DNA of 64,000 bases from Desulfatibacillum alkenivorans DSM 16219 (GCF_900142135.1 NZ_FQZU01000001.1:1-64000); one strand, 5' to 3'; shown: positions 24,569 through 35,100, numbered from the stretch's first letter. The notes: generated from the sequence alone by a model not told the origin. Numbers and translations are program-made.

Positions 24569-25903
24569 ATGAGCCAAATCCAAAGAATCTTAGTGGTGGA
24601 CGACGAGCCCGGCATCCTGCAGAACGTGACCAAAATTCTGTCCAAAGCCGAATATGAGGTCTTCCAGGCGTCCAGCGCCAAGGAAGCGCTGGAAGAGATG
24701 GCCAAGCGGTCATACTCCCTGTTGATTTCGGATATAGTCATGCCGGAAATGAATGGCCTGGAATTGCTCAAAATGGTCAAGAACCAATGGCCCCTGACCC
24801 AGGTGCTGATGATGACGGCTTACGCTTCCACGGAAACCGCCGTCAAGGCCATCCGCCTGGGCGCCCTGGATTATCTGCCCAAGCCTTTCACCCCGGACGA
24901 ACTGCGCGAACTGGTGGACCGGTCCGTGGCCGGAGACCTGTACGAAGCCTCGGTGGGCGACGTGGAGCGGGAAGACATTGACGCCATGCACCTGAACCTG
25001 CCCCTGGACATGCTTTCGGAAGCGGACGTGGGGGAGGGCTTCTGCGACATCGGCAAGAAGGTTTGCAATGTTTTCCAGAAGTTGGGCCACACCTGCAAGG
25101 CCGGCGAGAAAAAGGGCCTGTGCCCCCAAGAGGCCAAAAAGGCCAAGGCCGAAGACGCCGCCCCTGCCATTCAGGAGTTGATCGGCGTGGATATGCCTTT
25201 TAACTACGAGGAAGTGGTGGAAGCCACAGGCCCGGAATACGTGGCCAACCTGGGGCGCGACGGCTTTGCGTTCATGCCCTACGAGGAGCTGAAGGCCAGC
25301 GCCGCGCGCATGGAGGCCCGTTTGAACCGGGCCAGGCTGGCGGCCATGTACAAGAAGAAGGAAAGTCATATCCCCGGGACCACCGACGCCCTGTCCGACA
25401 TTACGGACGCCGTGGGAACCGAGTACGTCAAGCATTTGGATCGCGACGGGTTCTCCCGCATTCCCTTTGAGGAGCTGAGGGGAAGCGTCCGGAAGATGGA
25501 GGCGAAATTGAGCGGTAAGGAGATTGAACTGGCCCTGGCCTCGGATATTCTGGTGGTTGACGACGAGGTGGCGGTCAATAACAACATCCGAAAGATTCTG
25601 AAAAAAGGGCAGTACACCGTGGATCAGGCGACCACGCGGGACGAAGCCCTGGAAAAAGTCAGCAAGGGATTTTACCGGGTCATCATCCTGGATCTCAAGA
25701 TGCCCGGCGTGGTCGGACTGGAGCTCCTGGAAGCGGTGCACAAAATGCAGCCTAACGCCAAGATTGTGATCATCACCGGGTACGCCAGCATCGAGACGGC
25801 CGTGGAGACTTCCCGACTCGGCGCCATGCTGTACGTTCCCAAGCCCTTCACCCCCGCAGAAATTCGCACGGCTGTGGAAAAGGCCTCCCGCCTTGCCGCA
25901 TAG
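24569..25903 (+). CDS. Double-receiver response regulator without output domain
   Basis: The 444-residue protein has receiver domains at both ends. The first (about 4-120) has VVDDEP, phospho-acceptor in LISDIVMPEMNG and YLPKPFTPDEL; the second (about 325-440) has VVDDEV, IILDLKMPGVVG and YVPKPFTPAE. Between them are a segment with four cysteines (CDIGKKVCNVFQKLGHTC and a fourth Cys) and two related blocks, EATGPEYVANLGRDGFAFMP and DAVGTEYVKHLDRDGFSRIP, each followed by a helix with RMEARL or KMEAKL. There is no DNA-binding or enzymatic domain. It may act as a phosphate sink or switch two partners. I chose the ATG with AGGAGG upstream. It is driven by the sigma-54 promoter. Confidence 0.88.
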   Translation: MSQIQRILVVDDEPGILQNVTKILSKAEYEVFQASSAKEALEEMAKRSYSLLISDIVMPEMNGLELLKMVKNQWPLTQVLMMTAYASTETAVKAIRLGALDYLPKPFTPDELRELVDRSVAGDLYEASVGDVEREDIDAMHLNLPLDMLSEADVGEGFCDIGKKVCNVFQKLGHTCKAGEKKGLCPQEAKKAKAEDAAPAIQELIGVDMPFNYEEVVEATGPEYVANLGRDGFAFMPYEELKASAARMEARLNRARLAAMYKKKESHIPGTTDALSDITDAVGTEYVKHLDRDGFSRIPFEELRGSVRKMEAKLSGKEIELALASDILVVDDEVAVNNNIRKILKKGQYTVDQATTRDEALEKVSKGFYRVIILDLKMPGVVGLELLEAVHKMQPNAKIVIITGYASIETAVETSRLGAMLYVPKPFTPAEIRTAVEKASRLAA

Positions 25904-25926
25904 CCGAGTTGCGACCCCTCATAACA

Positions 25927-25963
25927 GGCCGCGGAACCCTTAGGGGTCCGCGGCCTTTTTTTA
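25927..25963 (+). terminator. Rho-independent terminator
   Basis: GGCCGCGGAACCC and GGGGTCCGCGGCC pair to a long GC-rich stem, followed by TTTTTTTATT. It ends the double-receiver transcript 24 bases after its stop. Confidence 0.93.
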
Positions 25964-25992
25964 TTGACAATGTTTTTCCTCATCAGTATTCT
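25964..25992 (+). promoter_or_regulatory. Sigma-70 promoter upstream of the nuoF-like gene
   Basis: A perfect TTGACA (25964-25969) and TATTCT (25987-25992) are separated by 17 bases. The leader to the nuoF-like ATG would be about 135 bases. No other promoter was seen between the terminator and the gene. Confidence 0.6.
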
Positions 25993-26132
25993 TTTGGTTT
26001 CTTGATAGTTTGCGCGGGGAGGTTCCGGCCTCATCCGCCGGACCTGGTTTGACCAAATCATGAATGTTACATTAAGCTGCGTGTTTCGGGCGATTTTTAA
26101 TTCTCTATACGCGCCTGGGGCGCCGGAGGTAG

Positions 26133-27989
26133 ATGGTGGACAGGTTAAAAAACAGAGACGAACTAATTACACTCCGTAAAAACCTTGTGGCCCAGCACAA
26201 GGATGGCAATAAAAAACTTATTTCCCTCTGCTCCGGATCGGGCTGCGGCGCTTACGGCACTGCCAGCGTTTACGACAGCCTTGTGGCCGAACTGAAGAAA
26301 GCCGGCCTTTCCGATCAAGTGGAGGTGCGTCTTACGGGCTGCCATGGCTTTTGTGAAAAAGGCCCTATCATGGTCATTCACCCGGAGGGAATTTTCTATC
26401 CCCAGGTGAAGCCCGACATGATTCCTGACATCGTGGAGATGACGCTGAAGAACGGGGAGATCGTGGAGAAGTTCCTGTTCAAGGACCCTGTCAGCAAAAA
26501 GAAAATCATCCACGAAAAGGACATCCCCTTTTACAAGCTCCAAAAGCGCGTCATTTTCGGCCGCAACCAGATGATCGATCCCACGAACGTCCTCCACTAT
26601 ATCGCCGAGGACGGTTACAAGGGCCTGGAAAAAGCCTTGTTCGAAATGGAGCCCCAACAGATCATCCAGGAAATCAAGGGCGCCGGCCTCAGAGGCCGGG
26701 GCGGCGGCGGCTTTCCCACGGGCATTAAGTGGGCCTCCTGCGCCAAGCATGACGGCGACCGCTACGTTATCTGCAACGCGGACGAAGGCGACCCCGGCGC
26801 ATACATGGACCGCAGCCTTTTGGAAGGCAACCCCCACAGCATCATCGAGGGCATGCTCATCGCGGCCGTGGCCATGCAGTCCCACAACGGCTTCGTCTAC
26901 GTGCGCCATGAGTATCCCCTGGCGGTCAAGAACCTGAACATCGCCCTGAAAAGCGCCCGGGAAATCGGTCTTTTGGGCAAGAACATCCTGGGTTCGGGCT
27001 TTGATTTCGACATCAAGGTCAGCCGGGGCGGCGGCTCCTTTGTCTGCGGCGAGTCCACGGCGCTCATGGCCTCCCTGGAAGGAAAACCCGGCAGGCCCCG
27101 CGCCAAATACGTCCATACCGTGGAAAAGGGATTCCGGGAAAGCCCCTCCTCCCTGAACAACGTGGAAACCTACGCCAACGTGCCCCATATCATCAACAAC
27201 GGCGCCGAATGGTACGCCTCCATGGGAACCGAAGGCAGCAAGGGCACCAAGATCTTCTCCCTGGTGGGCAACGTGGTGAACACCGGCCTGGTGGAAGTGC
27301 CCATGGGAACCAACCTCCGCACCATCATCTACGACATCGGCGGCGGCATTCCCAAGAAAAAGAAATTCAAGGCGGTCCAGAGCGGCGGGCCTTCCGGCGG
27401 CTGCATCCCGGAGCAATTCCTGGACGTCCCCGTGGACTTTGACGAACTGGTCAAGATCGGGTCCATGATGGGCTCCGGCGGCATGATCGTCATGGACCAA
27501 GACACCTGCATGGTGGACGTGGCCCGGTACTTTCTGGACTTCCTCAAGGAAGAATCCTGCGGCCAGTGCAACCCCTGCCGCGAAGGCATCAAGCAGATGC
27601 TGGACGTATTGACCCGCATCTGCGCCGGCCACGGCAAGGAAGGCGACATCGAGCTCCTGGAGGAACTGGGCGCCATGGTCCAGAAATTCTCCCTGTGCGG
27701 CTTGGGAACCTCCTCGCCCAACCCGGTTTTGACCACCCTCATGTATTTCCGGCATGAGTACGAAGCGCATATCAAGGACAAAAAATGCCCCGCGGGCGTG
27801 TGCAAGCCCCTGTTCCACTACGAGATCGTGGACGGAACCTGCACAGGCTGCGGCCTTTGCGCCCGGAAATGTCCCCAGGACGCCATCACAGGGGCCAAAA
27901 AGGAAACCCATGTGCTGGACCAGGACAAATGCATCAAGTGCGGCATTTGCTACGATGCATGCAAGTTTAACGCAATTGCAATCCGATAA
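26133..27989 (+). CDS. nuoF: NuoF-like NADH:FMN subunit with extra ferredoxin domains
   Basis: This 618-residue protein has the HndC/NuoF layout. An N-terminal thioredoxin-like [2Fe-2S] domain (about 30-115) contains CSGSGC and TGCHGFCEKGP. The flavin/NADH core has GRGGGGFPTG (about 187), NADEGDPGAYMDR and the SLBB region. ESCGQCNPCREG (about 474) binds a [4Fe-4S] cluster. The C-terminus carries two ferredoxin motifs, CTGCGLCARKCP and CIKCGICYDAC. Such subunits oxidise or reduce NAD(H) in bifurcating hydrogenases, formate dehydrogenases and Hdr complexes. GGAGGTAG precedes the ATG. It is followed by a NuoG/HdrA fusion gene 21 bases later. A partner NuoE is at 3840. Confidence 0.93.
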   Translation: MVDRLKNRDELITLRKNLVAQHKDGNKKLISLCSGSGCGAYGTASVYDSLVAELKKAGLSDQVEVRLTGCHGFCEKGPIMVIHPEGIFYPQVKPDMIPDIVEMTLKNGEIVEKFLFKDPVSKKKIIHEKDIPFYKLQKRVIFGRNQMIDPTNVLHYIAEDGYKGLEKALFEMEPQQIIQEIKGAGLRGRGGGGFPTGIKWASCAKHDGDRYVICNADEGDPGAYMDRSLLEGNPHSIIEGMLIAAVAMQSHNGFVYVRHEYPLAVKNLNIALKSAREIGLLGKNILGSGFDFDIKVSRGGGSFVCGESTALMASLEGKPGRPRAKYVHTVEKGFRESPSSLNNVETYANVPHIINNGAEWYASMGTEGSKGTKIFSLVGNVVNTGLVEVPMGTNLRTIIYDIGGGIPKKKKFKAVQSGGPSGGCIPEQFLDVPVDFDELVKIGSMMGSGGMIVMDQDTCMVDVARYFLDFLKEESCGQCNPCREGIKQMLDVLTRICAGHGKEGDIELLEELGAMVQKFSLCGLGTSSPNPVLTTLMYFRHEYEAHIKDKKCPAGVCKPLFHYEIVDGTCTGCGLCARKCPQDAITGAKKETHVLDQDKCIKCGICYDACKFNAIAIR

Positions 27990-28010
27990 CAGCGTCACGA
28001 GGCTAAACAC

Positions 28011-31000
28011 ATGATCACATTTAAGTTAAACGGCAAAAAAGTCCAGGGGGAAGACGGGCAAACCGTCCTGCAGGTTGCCGAAAAATACGGGGTGGAAATC
28101 CCTACCTTATGCCATCACAAGGCATTGGACCCGGCGGGCATGTGCCGCATGTGCACCGTGGAAATGTTTGACGGCAGAAGAACCAAGTTCGTCACGGCCT
28201 GTAACTATCCCATTTGGGAAGGCATGGAAATTTTCACGGATACGGACACGGTTCATGAAGGGCGCAAGCTCATCGTGGAAATGCTCCTTTCCCGCTGCAC
28301 CTCCGTCCCGGAAATTCAGAACCTGGCCAAAAAATACGGCATTGAAAAATCCCGTTTCGGCGAAGATAACGAAAACGACTGCATCCTGTGCGGCCTGTGC
28401 GTGCGCGTTTGCGAGAAAATGGGCAACAGCGCCATCACCCTCACCGGACGCGGCCTGGAAATGAAGGTGGACACCCCCTTCAGCGTCCAGTCCGACATCT
28501 GCAAGGGATGCGGCGCCTGTGAGTTCATCTGCCCCACCGGCCACATCAAGTTGGAAAACATCAACAAAGGCGAAATTAAAAAGATTCCGTCCGAATACGA
28601 GCTGGGCCTTGCAGGCCGCAAGCCCGTTTACGTGCCCTACGCCCAGGCCGTGCCCAACACCCCGGCCATCGACCGGCGTTACTGCATGCATTTCAAGACC
28701 GGCGGCTGCCAGATTTGTACGGAAGTCTGCGGCGTCAACGCCATCGACCACACCATGCAGGACGAAATCGTGGAGCTGGAAGTGGGCTCCATCGTCCTGG
28801 CGCCCGGCGCCAAGGTGTATGATCCGGGCAAGCACGACACCTACAACTACAAGACCAACCCCAACGTGGTGACCTCCCTGGAATTCGAGCGCATCCTGTC
28901 CGCGTCCGGCCCCTACGGCGGACACCTTGTCAGGCCTTCGGACCACGTGGAGCCCAAGAAAATCGCCTGGATTCAGTGCGTGGGCTCCCGCGACGAGCAC
29001 CTGGACGGCAAGGGATACTGCTCCGGCGTATGCTGCACCTACGCCGTCAAGGAAGCCATGCTGGCCAAGGATCACTGCGCCGAGGGCCCGGACGGCCTGG
29101 ACGCGGCCATCTTCTACATAGACATCCGCACCAACGGCAAGGATTTCGAGCGATTCTACAATCGCGCCAAGGACGGCGGCGTGCGCTTCGTCAAATCCAA
29201 GGTCACCAAGGTGGATCACAACGACGAATCCGGCATGGAAATTCTGCGGTACGTGGACGCCGCGGGCAAGCTCCAGGAAGAGGAGTTTGACATCGTGGTC
29301 CTTTCCGTGGGCTTTGAAGTCGCCGAAGAGACCAAGGAAATGGCCAAAAAACTGGGCCTGGAAGTGGACAAGAACGGCTTTGCCGTGTCCTCCAGCTTCA
29401 ACCCGGTTCAGACCTCCAGGGACGGCGTGTTCGTATGCGGCGCTTTCTCCGCGCCCAAGGACATCCCCACCTCGGTCATCGATTCCTCGGCGGCCGCGGG
29501 CGTCACCGGCGGACTCCTGGCCGATTCCCGCTTCACCCTGACCAAGACCGCGGAAATTCCGCCGGAAAGGGCCATCAAAGGCGACCCCACCCGCATCGGC
29601 GTGTTCCTGTGCTGCTGCGGCTCCAACATTGCAGGCGTTGTGGATATGCCCAAGCTGGAGGCCTTCGCCAAGACCCTGCCCAACGTGGCTCACGTGGAAG
29701 TCAACATGTACTCCTGCTCCCAGGACACCCAGGAAAAAATGTCCGAGGTTATCCGGGACCAGAACCTGAACAGGGTGGTGGTGGCCGCTTGTACGCCCAA
29801 GACCCACGAACCCCTGTTCCAGGAAACCCTGATCAACGCCAGCCTGAACAAATACCTGTTCGAAATGGCCAATATCCGCAACCATTGCTCCTGGGTCCAT
29901 AAGGACGCTCCGGACAAGGCCACCTTAAAAGCCATGGAAACCGTCCGCATGTCCGTCCAGAAAGCGGCCCTGGCTCAGCCCCTTACCGAGCCCAAGCTCA
30001 GCATTGTGGAAAAGGGCCTGGTTATCGGCGGCGGCGTGGCCGGCATGGAAGCGGCCAAAAACCTGGCGGCCCAGGGATACGAAACCCATATCCTGGAACG
30101 CACGGATCAACTGGGCGGACAGGCGCGCTCTTTGCACAAAACGTGGAAGGGCGAGGACGTCCAGAAATACCTGGCCAAGCTGATCAGCGATATCGAATCC
30201 AACGAACTCATCACCGTGCATAAAAACGCCGAAATCACCAACGTGGAAGGCTTTGTGGGCGACTTCAAAACCACCTTCAAAGTGGGTGAGGAAGAAACCA
30301 CCTGCAACCACGGCGTGACCATTTTCGCCTGCGGCGCAACGGAATACAAGCCCACGGAATACCTGTACGGACAGGATCCCAGGGTGGTCACCAACCTGGA
30401 ACTGGAGAAGAAGCTCATCGAAGGCGACGCCGCCTTAAAGAGCGCCGGCGCGGCCGTGTTCATCCAGTGCGTGGGATCGCGCATCCCGTCCAGACCGTAC
30501 TGCTCCAAGCTGTGCTGCACCCAGTCCATCAAGAACGCTTTGGCCCTCAAAAAGGCCAATCCCAAAAAGCCCGTGTTCGTGCTTTATCGGGACATGCGTC
30601 CTTACGGACTCCGGGAGAACCTGTACCGCGAAGCCCGCGAACAAGGCGTGACCTTCATCCGGTACAATAACGACCAGCCCCTGGAAGTGACCGGCGGCGA
30701 CAAGGCGCTGACCGTGTCCTTTACGGATTACGTGCTTGGCAAAAAGCTCCGGATCAGCCCGGAAATGGTGGTTCTGGCGGCGGCCATCACGCCTGAGGAA
30801 AGAAACCCCCTGGCCCAGGCCTTCAAGGTCTCCCAGAACCAGGACGGGTTCTTCGCGGAAGCCCACGTCAAACTCCGTCCCAACGATTTCGCCACGGACG
30901 GGGTGTTCCTGTGCGGCCTCACCCACGGCCCCAAGCCCATTGACGAGTCCATCGCCCAGGCTCAGGCCGCAGCGGCGAGAGCGGTTACGCTCCTTTCCCG

Positions 31001-31244
31001 CAAGGAAATCTCCGTGGCCGGAACCGTTGCCAGCGTGGATTCCGCATCATGCAGCGCATGCAAGGTGTGCGTGTCCATCTGCCCGTACTCCGCGCCTTTG
31101 TTCAACGAAAAAACCGGCAAGGCAGAAATCCAGTCCACCCTGTGCAAGGGCTGCGGACTGTGCGTGGCCTCCTGCCGCAGCGGCGCCATCCATCTGGCGG
31201 GATTCGACACCTCCCAGATTTTCAGCATGATCGACGCCCTGTAA
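28011..31244 (+). CDS. NuoG-like/HdrA fusion iron-sulfur flavoprotein
   Basis: The 1077-residue protein starts with a NuoG-type [2Fe-2S] domain (about 1-80, LCHHKALDPAGMCRMC) and further clusters (CILCGLCVRVC at about 124; CKGCGACEFICP at about 164). From about 200 it matches the second half of HdrA (VYVPYAQAVPNTPAIDRRYC, WIQCVGSRDEH, GYCSGVCCTYAVKEAM). From about 525 an HdrA N-terminal part follows (VFLCCCGSNIAGVVD, CSWVHKDAPDKAT) with the FAD motif VIGGGVAGMEAA (about 670), then another WIQCVGSR-like half (FIQCVGSR, YCSKLCCTQSIKNAL), and two C-terminal ferredoxin motifs (about 1013 and 1044). The CxxC/U motif expected after the FAD motif is missing. It follows the nuoF-like gene by 21 bases and likely links NADH, ferredoxin and Hdr-type electron flow. 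Confidence 0.9.
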   Translation: MITFKLNGKKVQGEDGQTVLQVAEKYGVEIPTLCHHKALDPAGMCRMCTVEMFDGRRTKFVTACNYPIWEGMEIFTDTDTVHEGRKLIVEMLLSRCTSVPEIQNLAKKYGIEKSRFGEDNENDCILCGLCVRVCEKMGNSAITLTGRGLEMKVDTPFSVQSDICKGCGACEFICPTGHIKLENINKGEIKKIPSEYELGLAGRKPVYVPYAQAVPNTPAIDRRYCMHFKTGGCQICTEVCGVNAIDHTMQDEIVELEVGSIVLAPGAKVYDPGKHDTYNYKTNPNVVTSLEFERILSASGPYGGHLVRPSDHVEPKKIAWIQCVGSRDEHLDGKGYCSGVCCTYAVKEAMLAKDHCAEGPDGLDAAIFYIDIRTNGKDFERFYNRAKDGGVRFVKSKVTKVDHNDESGMEILRYVDAAGKLQEEEFDIVVLSVGFEVAEETKEMAKKLGLEVDKNGFAVSSSFNPVQTSRDGVFVCGAFSAPKDIPTSVIDSSAAAGVTGGLLADSRFTLTKTAEIPPERAIKGDPTRIGVFLCCCGSNIAGVVDMPKLEAFAKTLPNVAHVEVNMYSCSQDTQEKMSEVIRDQNLNRVVVAACTPKTHEPLFQETLINASLNKYLFEMANIRNHCSWVHKDAPDKATLKAMETVRMSVQKAALAQPLTEPKLSIVEKGLVIGGGVAGMEAAKNLAAQGYETHILERTDQLGGQARSLHKTWKGEDVQKYLAKLISDIESNELITVHKNAEITNVEGFVGDFKTTFKVGEEETTCNHGVTIFACGATEYKPTEYLYGQDPRVVTNLELEKKLIEGDAALKSAGAAVFIQCVGSRIPSRPYCSKLCCTQSIKNALALKKANPKKPVFVLYRDMRPYGLRENLYREAREQGVTFIRYNNDQPLEVTGGDKALTVSFTDYVLGKKLRISPEMVVLAAAITPEERNPLAQAFKVSQNQDGFFAEAHVKLRPNDFATDGVFLCGLTHGPKPIDESIAQAQAAAARAVTLLSRKEISVAGTVASVDSASCSACKVCVSICPYSAPLFNEKTGKAEIQSTLCKGCGLCVASCRSGAIHLAGFDTSQIFSMIDAL

Positions 31245-31266
31245 TAGTTTCAGGTAAATAAAACCC

Positions 31267-31304
31267 AAAAAAGGGGAAGCTCCGTTTGGAGCTTCCCCTT
31301 TTTT
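31267..31304 (+). terminator. Rho-independent terminator of the nuoF/hdrA operon
   Basis: GGGGAAGCTCC and GGAGCTTCCCC pair around GTTT, flanked by A6 and T6 runs. The symmetric flanks would allow termination in both directions. Confidence 0.93.
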
Positions 31305-31379
31305 GCGTCAGGCTGTTTAGGCCTTTTCGCCCTTGGAAAACATTCTCAATTCCACCCAACCTGATATTCTTACAGGAAA

Positions 31380-31720
31380 TAGCGTAGGCTGGGCGGAGCT
31401 TCCGAAACCCTAAATAATTGATCGGTTATCCTTGATAGAAGGCAAGTTGGAATTTGCGAAACCCAACAAAAAACAATGTCGGGTTTGAAGTCCTCCAACG
31501 TTTTCGCCCGTGTGAACCGCCAAGCCGGACTACGCAACCCGACCTACGGCTCTGCATGGAGCGGCGTAGGTTGGGTAGAGCTTGCGAAACCCAACAAAAT
31601 TGATCGGTTATCCTTGATAGAAGGCAAGTTGGAATTTGTGAAATCCAACAAGAAAATTATTGTCGGGTTTGAAGTCCTCCAACGTTTTCGCCCATATAAA
31701 TCGCAAAGACGGATTTAGTA
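31380..31720. repeat. Array of dispersed intergenic repeats, left of the CHAT cassette
   Basis: A 60-base segment starting TTGATCGGTTATCCTTGATA occurs at about 31419 and again 180 bases later at about 31599, each followed by a copy of the GTCGGGTTTGAAGTCCTCCA repeat (31477-31602 complete; 31657-31720 partial and diverged). Short open frames in this stretch are products of the repeat and not genes. Confidence 0.8.
31477..31602. repeat. 126-bp direct repeat, left copy
   Basis: The sequence from TGTCGGGTTTGAAGTCC to ACCCAACAAAATTG is repeated at 36379-36504 with a single difference (T/C at the GAGCYTGCG position), judged by eye. The two copies lie on either side of the CHAT/TPR gene pair. A degenerate relative is at 60537-60661. 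Confidence 0.92.
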
Positions 31721-31726
31721 ATCCGA

Positions 31727-31814
31727 TGACTCCACGGGGGGATGATGGCGACCGACGGCGGTTGCTGCATGGGTGGCCCTGGCAGAGCGGTATCCTGCCA
31801 GGGTGCGGAGCACA
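31727..31814. repeat. Dispersed palindromic repeat
   Basis: From CTCCACGGGG through GGCAGAGCGGTATCCTGCC to GTGCGGAGCACAC this matches segments at 36225-36312 and, for the core, 22671-22711 and 51728-51763. CTGGCAGAGCGG and the following CCTGCCAGGG can form a hairpin. It appears to be a mobile or REP-like intergenic element. The bases from 31815 to 32138 hold no other recognised feature. Confidence 0.65.
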
Positions 31815-32138
31815 CTTGGTTTTTTGTAGTGAACAGGATATTTTTGGGAGATTTTACGCGCCTCTTTAATTCGCATTTACCCAATAAATCCGTCATCCCC
31901 GCAAGGACGACCCGCATTTCAGGATTGTCCGCAAGCGGGGACCCAGCGTCGTACATTTCTGAAAGCCCATTCATCCTAAGGATCACAAGATATCCCCAAT
32001 AATGTGCAAGTCATTTTGCATGAGAGAACCACTGACTTTGCTACAAGTATTGACAGCCCTCACATAGAACACTATTTAATAACCATAGCCTTGCACTCAA
32101 AAATCCAACTGGCTTTATTCGTAGCGAACGGACGGAAT

Positions 32139-35100
32139 ATGGATAAAAATACCCTGGTTATCCGACACGTGTCCTCAGATCCTAATTGTTTTATGGTGAT
32201 TGCGGGCGTTAAAACATCCCAACCCGTTGAAATAGGTCCACCCGAATCCTTTAAGGTGGAAGGGAGGCCCAACTCCAACCTTACCCTGGACTTGCGGTGG
32301 TATCTTGAGGACTTTCTCACCTATCCTTTTCATCCGGACACGGACAAGGCCCATAACGTGCAGGATTGCCTGGCCCAATGGGGCGAAAGCGCCTTCAAAG
32401 CACTTTTTGATAACCTGGAAGGCGGGGGCATGCTTAGGCAAGCCATGGATGGGCATTACAAAAACCTGAACCTGATCATATCTTCGGACGATCCCGGGGT
32501 TCTGTCCTGGCCGTGGGAGGCTTTGCGAGACCCTCAGATAGGGTATCTGGTCCATGCCTGCCAGATGGGACGGCGCATCGACTCCGCCGCCGATCCTGCG
32601 CCCATTTCCGAAAAACTGCCCAAGGACCGCCTGAACATCCTCATGGTCACGGCCCGGCCCTATGAAAATGATGTCCGGTACCGCTCCATTTCCAGGCTGG
32701 TGGTGGATCAGGTGGAGAAGCAGGGTCTGCCCGCGGAGGTGCACATATTGCGTCCCCCCACCTTTGACAATCTGCGGAATACCCTGCGCGCCAACCCGGA
32801 TTTTTTTCACGTGGTGCATTTTGACGGCCATGGCGCCTATGGAAGTTTAGATGGCCCGGTGGATATCTCGGGCGGATATCAGTTTAAAAGCAAAAACCAG
32901 GGCTGCCTGATTTTTGAAAATGAAAAAGGAGAGGCGGAGCCTATAAAGGCGGGTCTTTTGAGCGACCTGCTGCGGGAATACTCCATCCCCATGGTGGTGC
33001 TAAACGCCTGCCAGTCCGCCATGATAGATGAAAACGCGGGGGATCAGTTTGCTTCCGTGGCTTCGGCCCTGGTCCGGGCCGGGTGCTCCGGGGTGACGGC
33101 CATGGCTTGGTCTTTGTATGTGTCCGGCGCCCATCAGTTTTTGCCCGCCTTCTACTCCCGATTGTTCGAAACCGGCAGCTTGGCCCATGGGGTGCGGGCG
33201 GGCCGCAGACAGATGCTCGCCAAACCGGACAGGGTGTGCTCCAGGGGAGAATTCCCTCTGGATGACTGGCTGGTTCCCGTGGTCTACCAGCAGCAGGACC
33301 TGGATTTTTCCTTTAAGAATCAGGGCAAAGAACAGCGCGAAAAAGCGCCCCTGCCCCAGGAGATCAACGACGCATCCAACCCCTTCGGCTTTGTGGGAAG
33401 GGACGCCGCCATCCTGGAGATGGAGCGGCGCCTGCATAAAGAGATTCCGGCCATTCTCATCCACGGCATTGGCGGGGCGGGCAAGACCACCCTGGCCAAG
33501 GGCTTTGTCAAATGGCTGGCCGATACCCACGGCCTGGGCGCGGGGTGCTTCTGGTTCGCCTTCAATGACATCCGCAGCGCGGAATACGTCATCAACGACA
33601 TGGGCGAAAAACTGTTTGGAGGCAATTTTCGCGCAGCGTCCCTGGAAGACCGCATCAAAGCCCTTTGGCAAGAATTTAAGAAGCATCGGTATATCATTGT
33701 ATGGGACAACTTTGAAAGTGTCTGCGGCATACCGGGTACGGAAGTGAAGCCCATGTTGCCGGAACAGGACAGGCAGCTATTGAAAGACTTTTTGCAAGGA
33801 CTTCGCGGCGCCCCAACCAAGGTCATCATCACCAGCCGAAGCACGGAGGACTGGCTTAAGGCGGACCGGAAGAAGTTGGGCATCCGGGGCCTTGCGGGAG
33901 AAGAGCTTTGGGAACTGGTGAACGCCGTCCAGGATCACCTGGGCCTGAAAATCGACCGGAAGGATGAGGATATACAAAAGCTCATGGACCTATTGGGCGG
34001 CCACCCCCTGGCCATGCGGGTGACCCTGCCCCTCTTGGAGGACCATACGCCCGGCCAGTTGATGGAGGCCATTAACCAGGGCCGGAATATTTATGGGCGG
34101 GATGCTGACGAAGCTACTGCCAAATTTTACTCCACCATGGAAATGGCGGTTCAAACCCTTCCTAAAGATTTGCAGCCCTTGCTTATTCCTCTGGGGCTTC
34201 ATGAAAAATATTTTATGATTAAGCAGTTAGAGGCTATAGCCCAAAGGGTGGATTCTGCATGGACAAGGGAAAGGCTGGATGCCTTTTGCCGGGCCATGGT
34301 GCACCTGGGCATGCTTTCTCCTCTGATCGGACCGTTTTATGAGCTTCATCCGGCCCTGACCGGTTACTTAAGGTGCGTAACTCAAGATAGGAAACTTAAC
34401 GAGGAGTGGCAAAGAGCTTTTGTGGATATATTAGCAAGAATAGCAGATGCTTTTGCCTCGAAACCCTTGCCTGATCAGAGGATGGTTTTTAACATAAACA
34501 AGGCCAACTTTTACCATGCCATGGCCCTGGCTCAACAACTGGAAACAGATTTGGCTTATTTGGCACTTGTGCAGGCTCTTGCCCTCCATGCCCAAAATAT
34601 AAGGAATTTTGGTGAAGGAAAGACTCTTTTTGAACAACTGGCAAGTGCTTATCATGCACGAGGTACTATAGAGGGCGAGGCAGTAGCCTACCACCAACTG
34701 GGGTTAATTGCCCAGGAAGCAAGGAATTTTTCGGCAGCTATAGAATGGTACGAAAAATCTCTGGATATTAAAGAAAAACAATGTGATGAACATGGTGCGG
34801 CAATATCGTATCACCAGTTGGGTATAATTGCCCAGGAACAAAGAGTTTTTTTAGAAGCAGAAAAATGGCTAAAAAAGGCTTTGGGAATCTTTGAAATAGC
34901 AGGCAATGAGTTATCCTTTGCGGCATCCTGTCACCAGTTGGGAATAGTCGCTCAGGAACAAAGGGATTTTCAGGCAGCTAAAACATGGTATATGAAATCC
35001 CTAAAGATTGAAGAAAAACAAGGCGTCGAGCATAGTGCAGCAATCACTTATCACCAGTTAGGGATAATAGCTCAAAAAGAAGGGGATTTTCAGGAAGCTG

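Noticed and set aside
26163-29900. Very long minus-strand open frames (615 and 597 codons) opposite the nuoF-like and hdrA-fusion genes
   Set aside because: They mirror high-GC codon bias of well-supported genes on the plus strand, are rich in His/Gly/Ala without family motifs, and lack ribosome-binding sites.
31476-31718. Short proteins beginning MSGLKSSNVFARVNRQAGL (also at 36378)
   Set aside because: They are translations of the dispersed 126-bp repeat and occur wherever it does.
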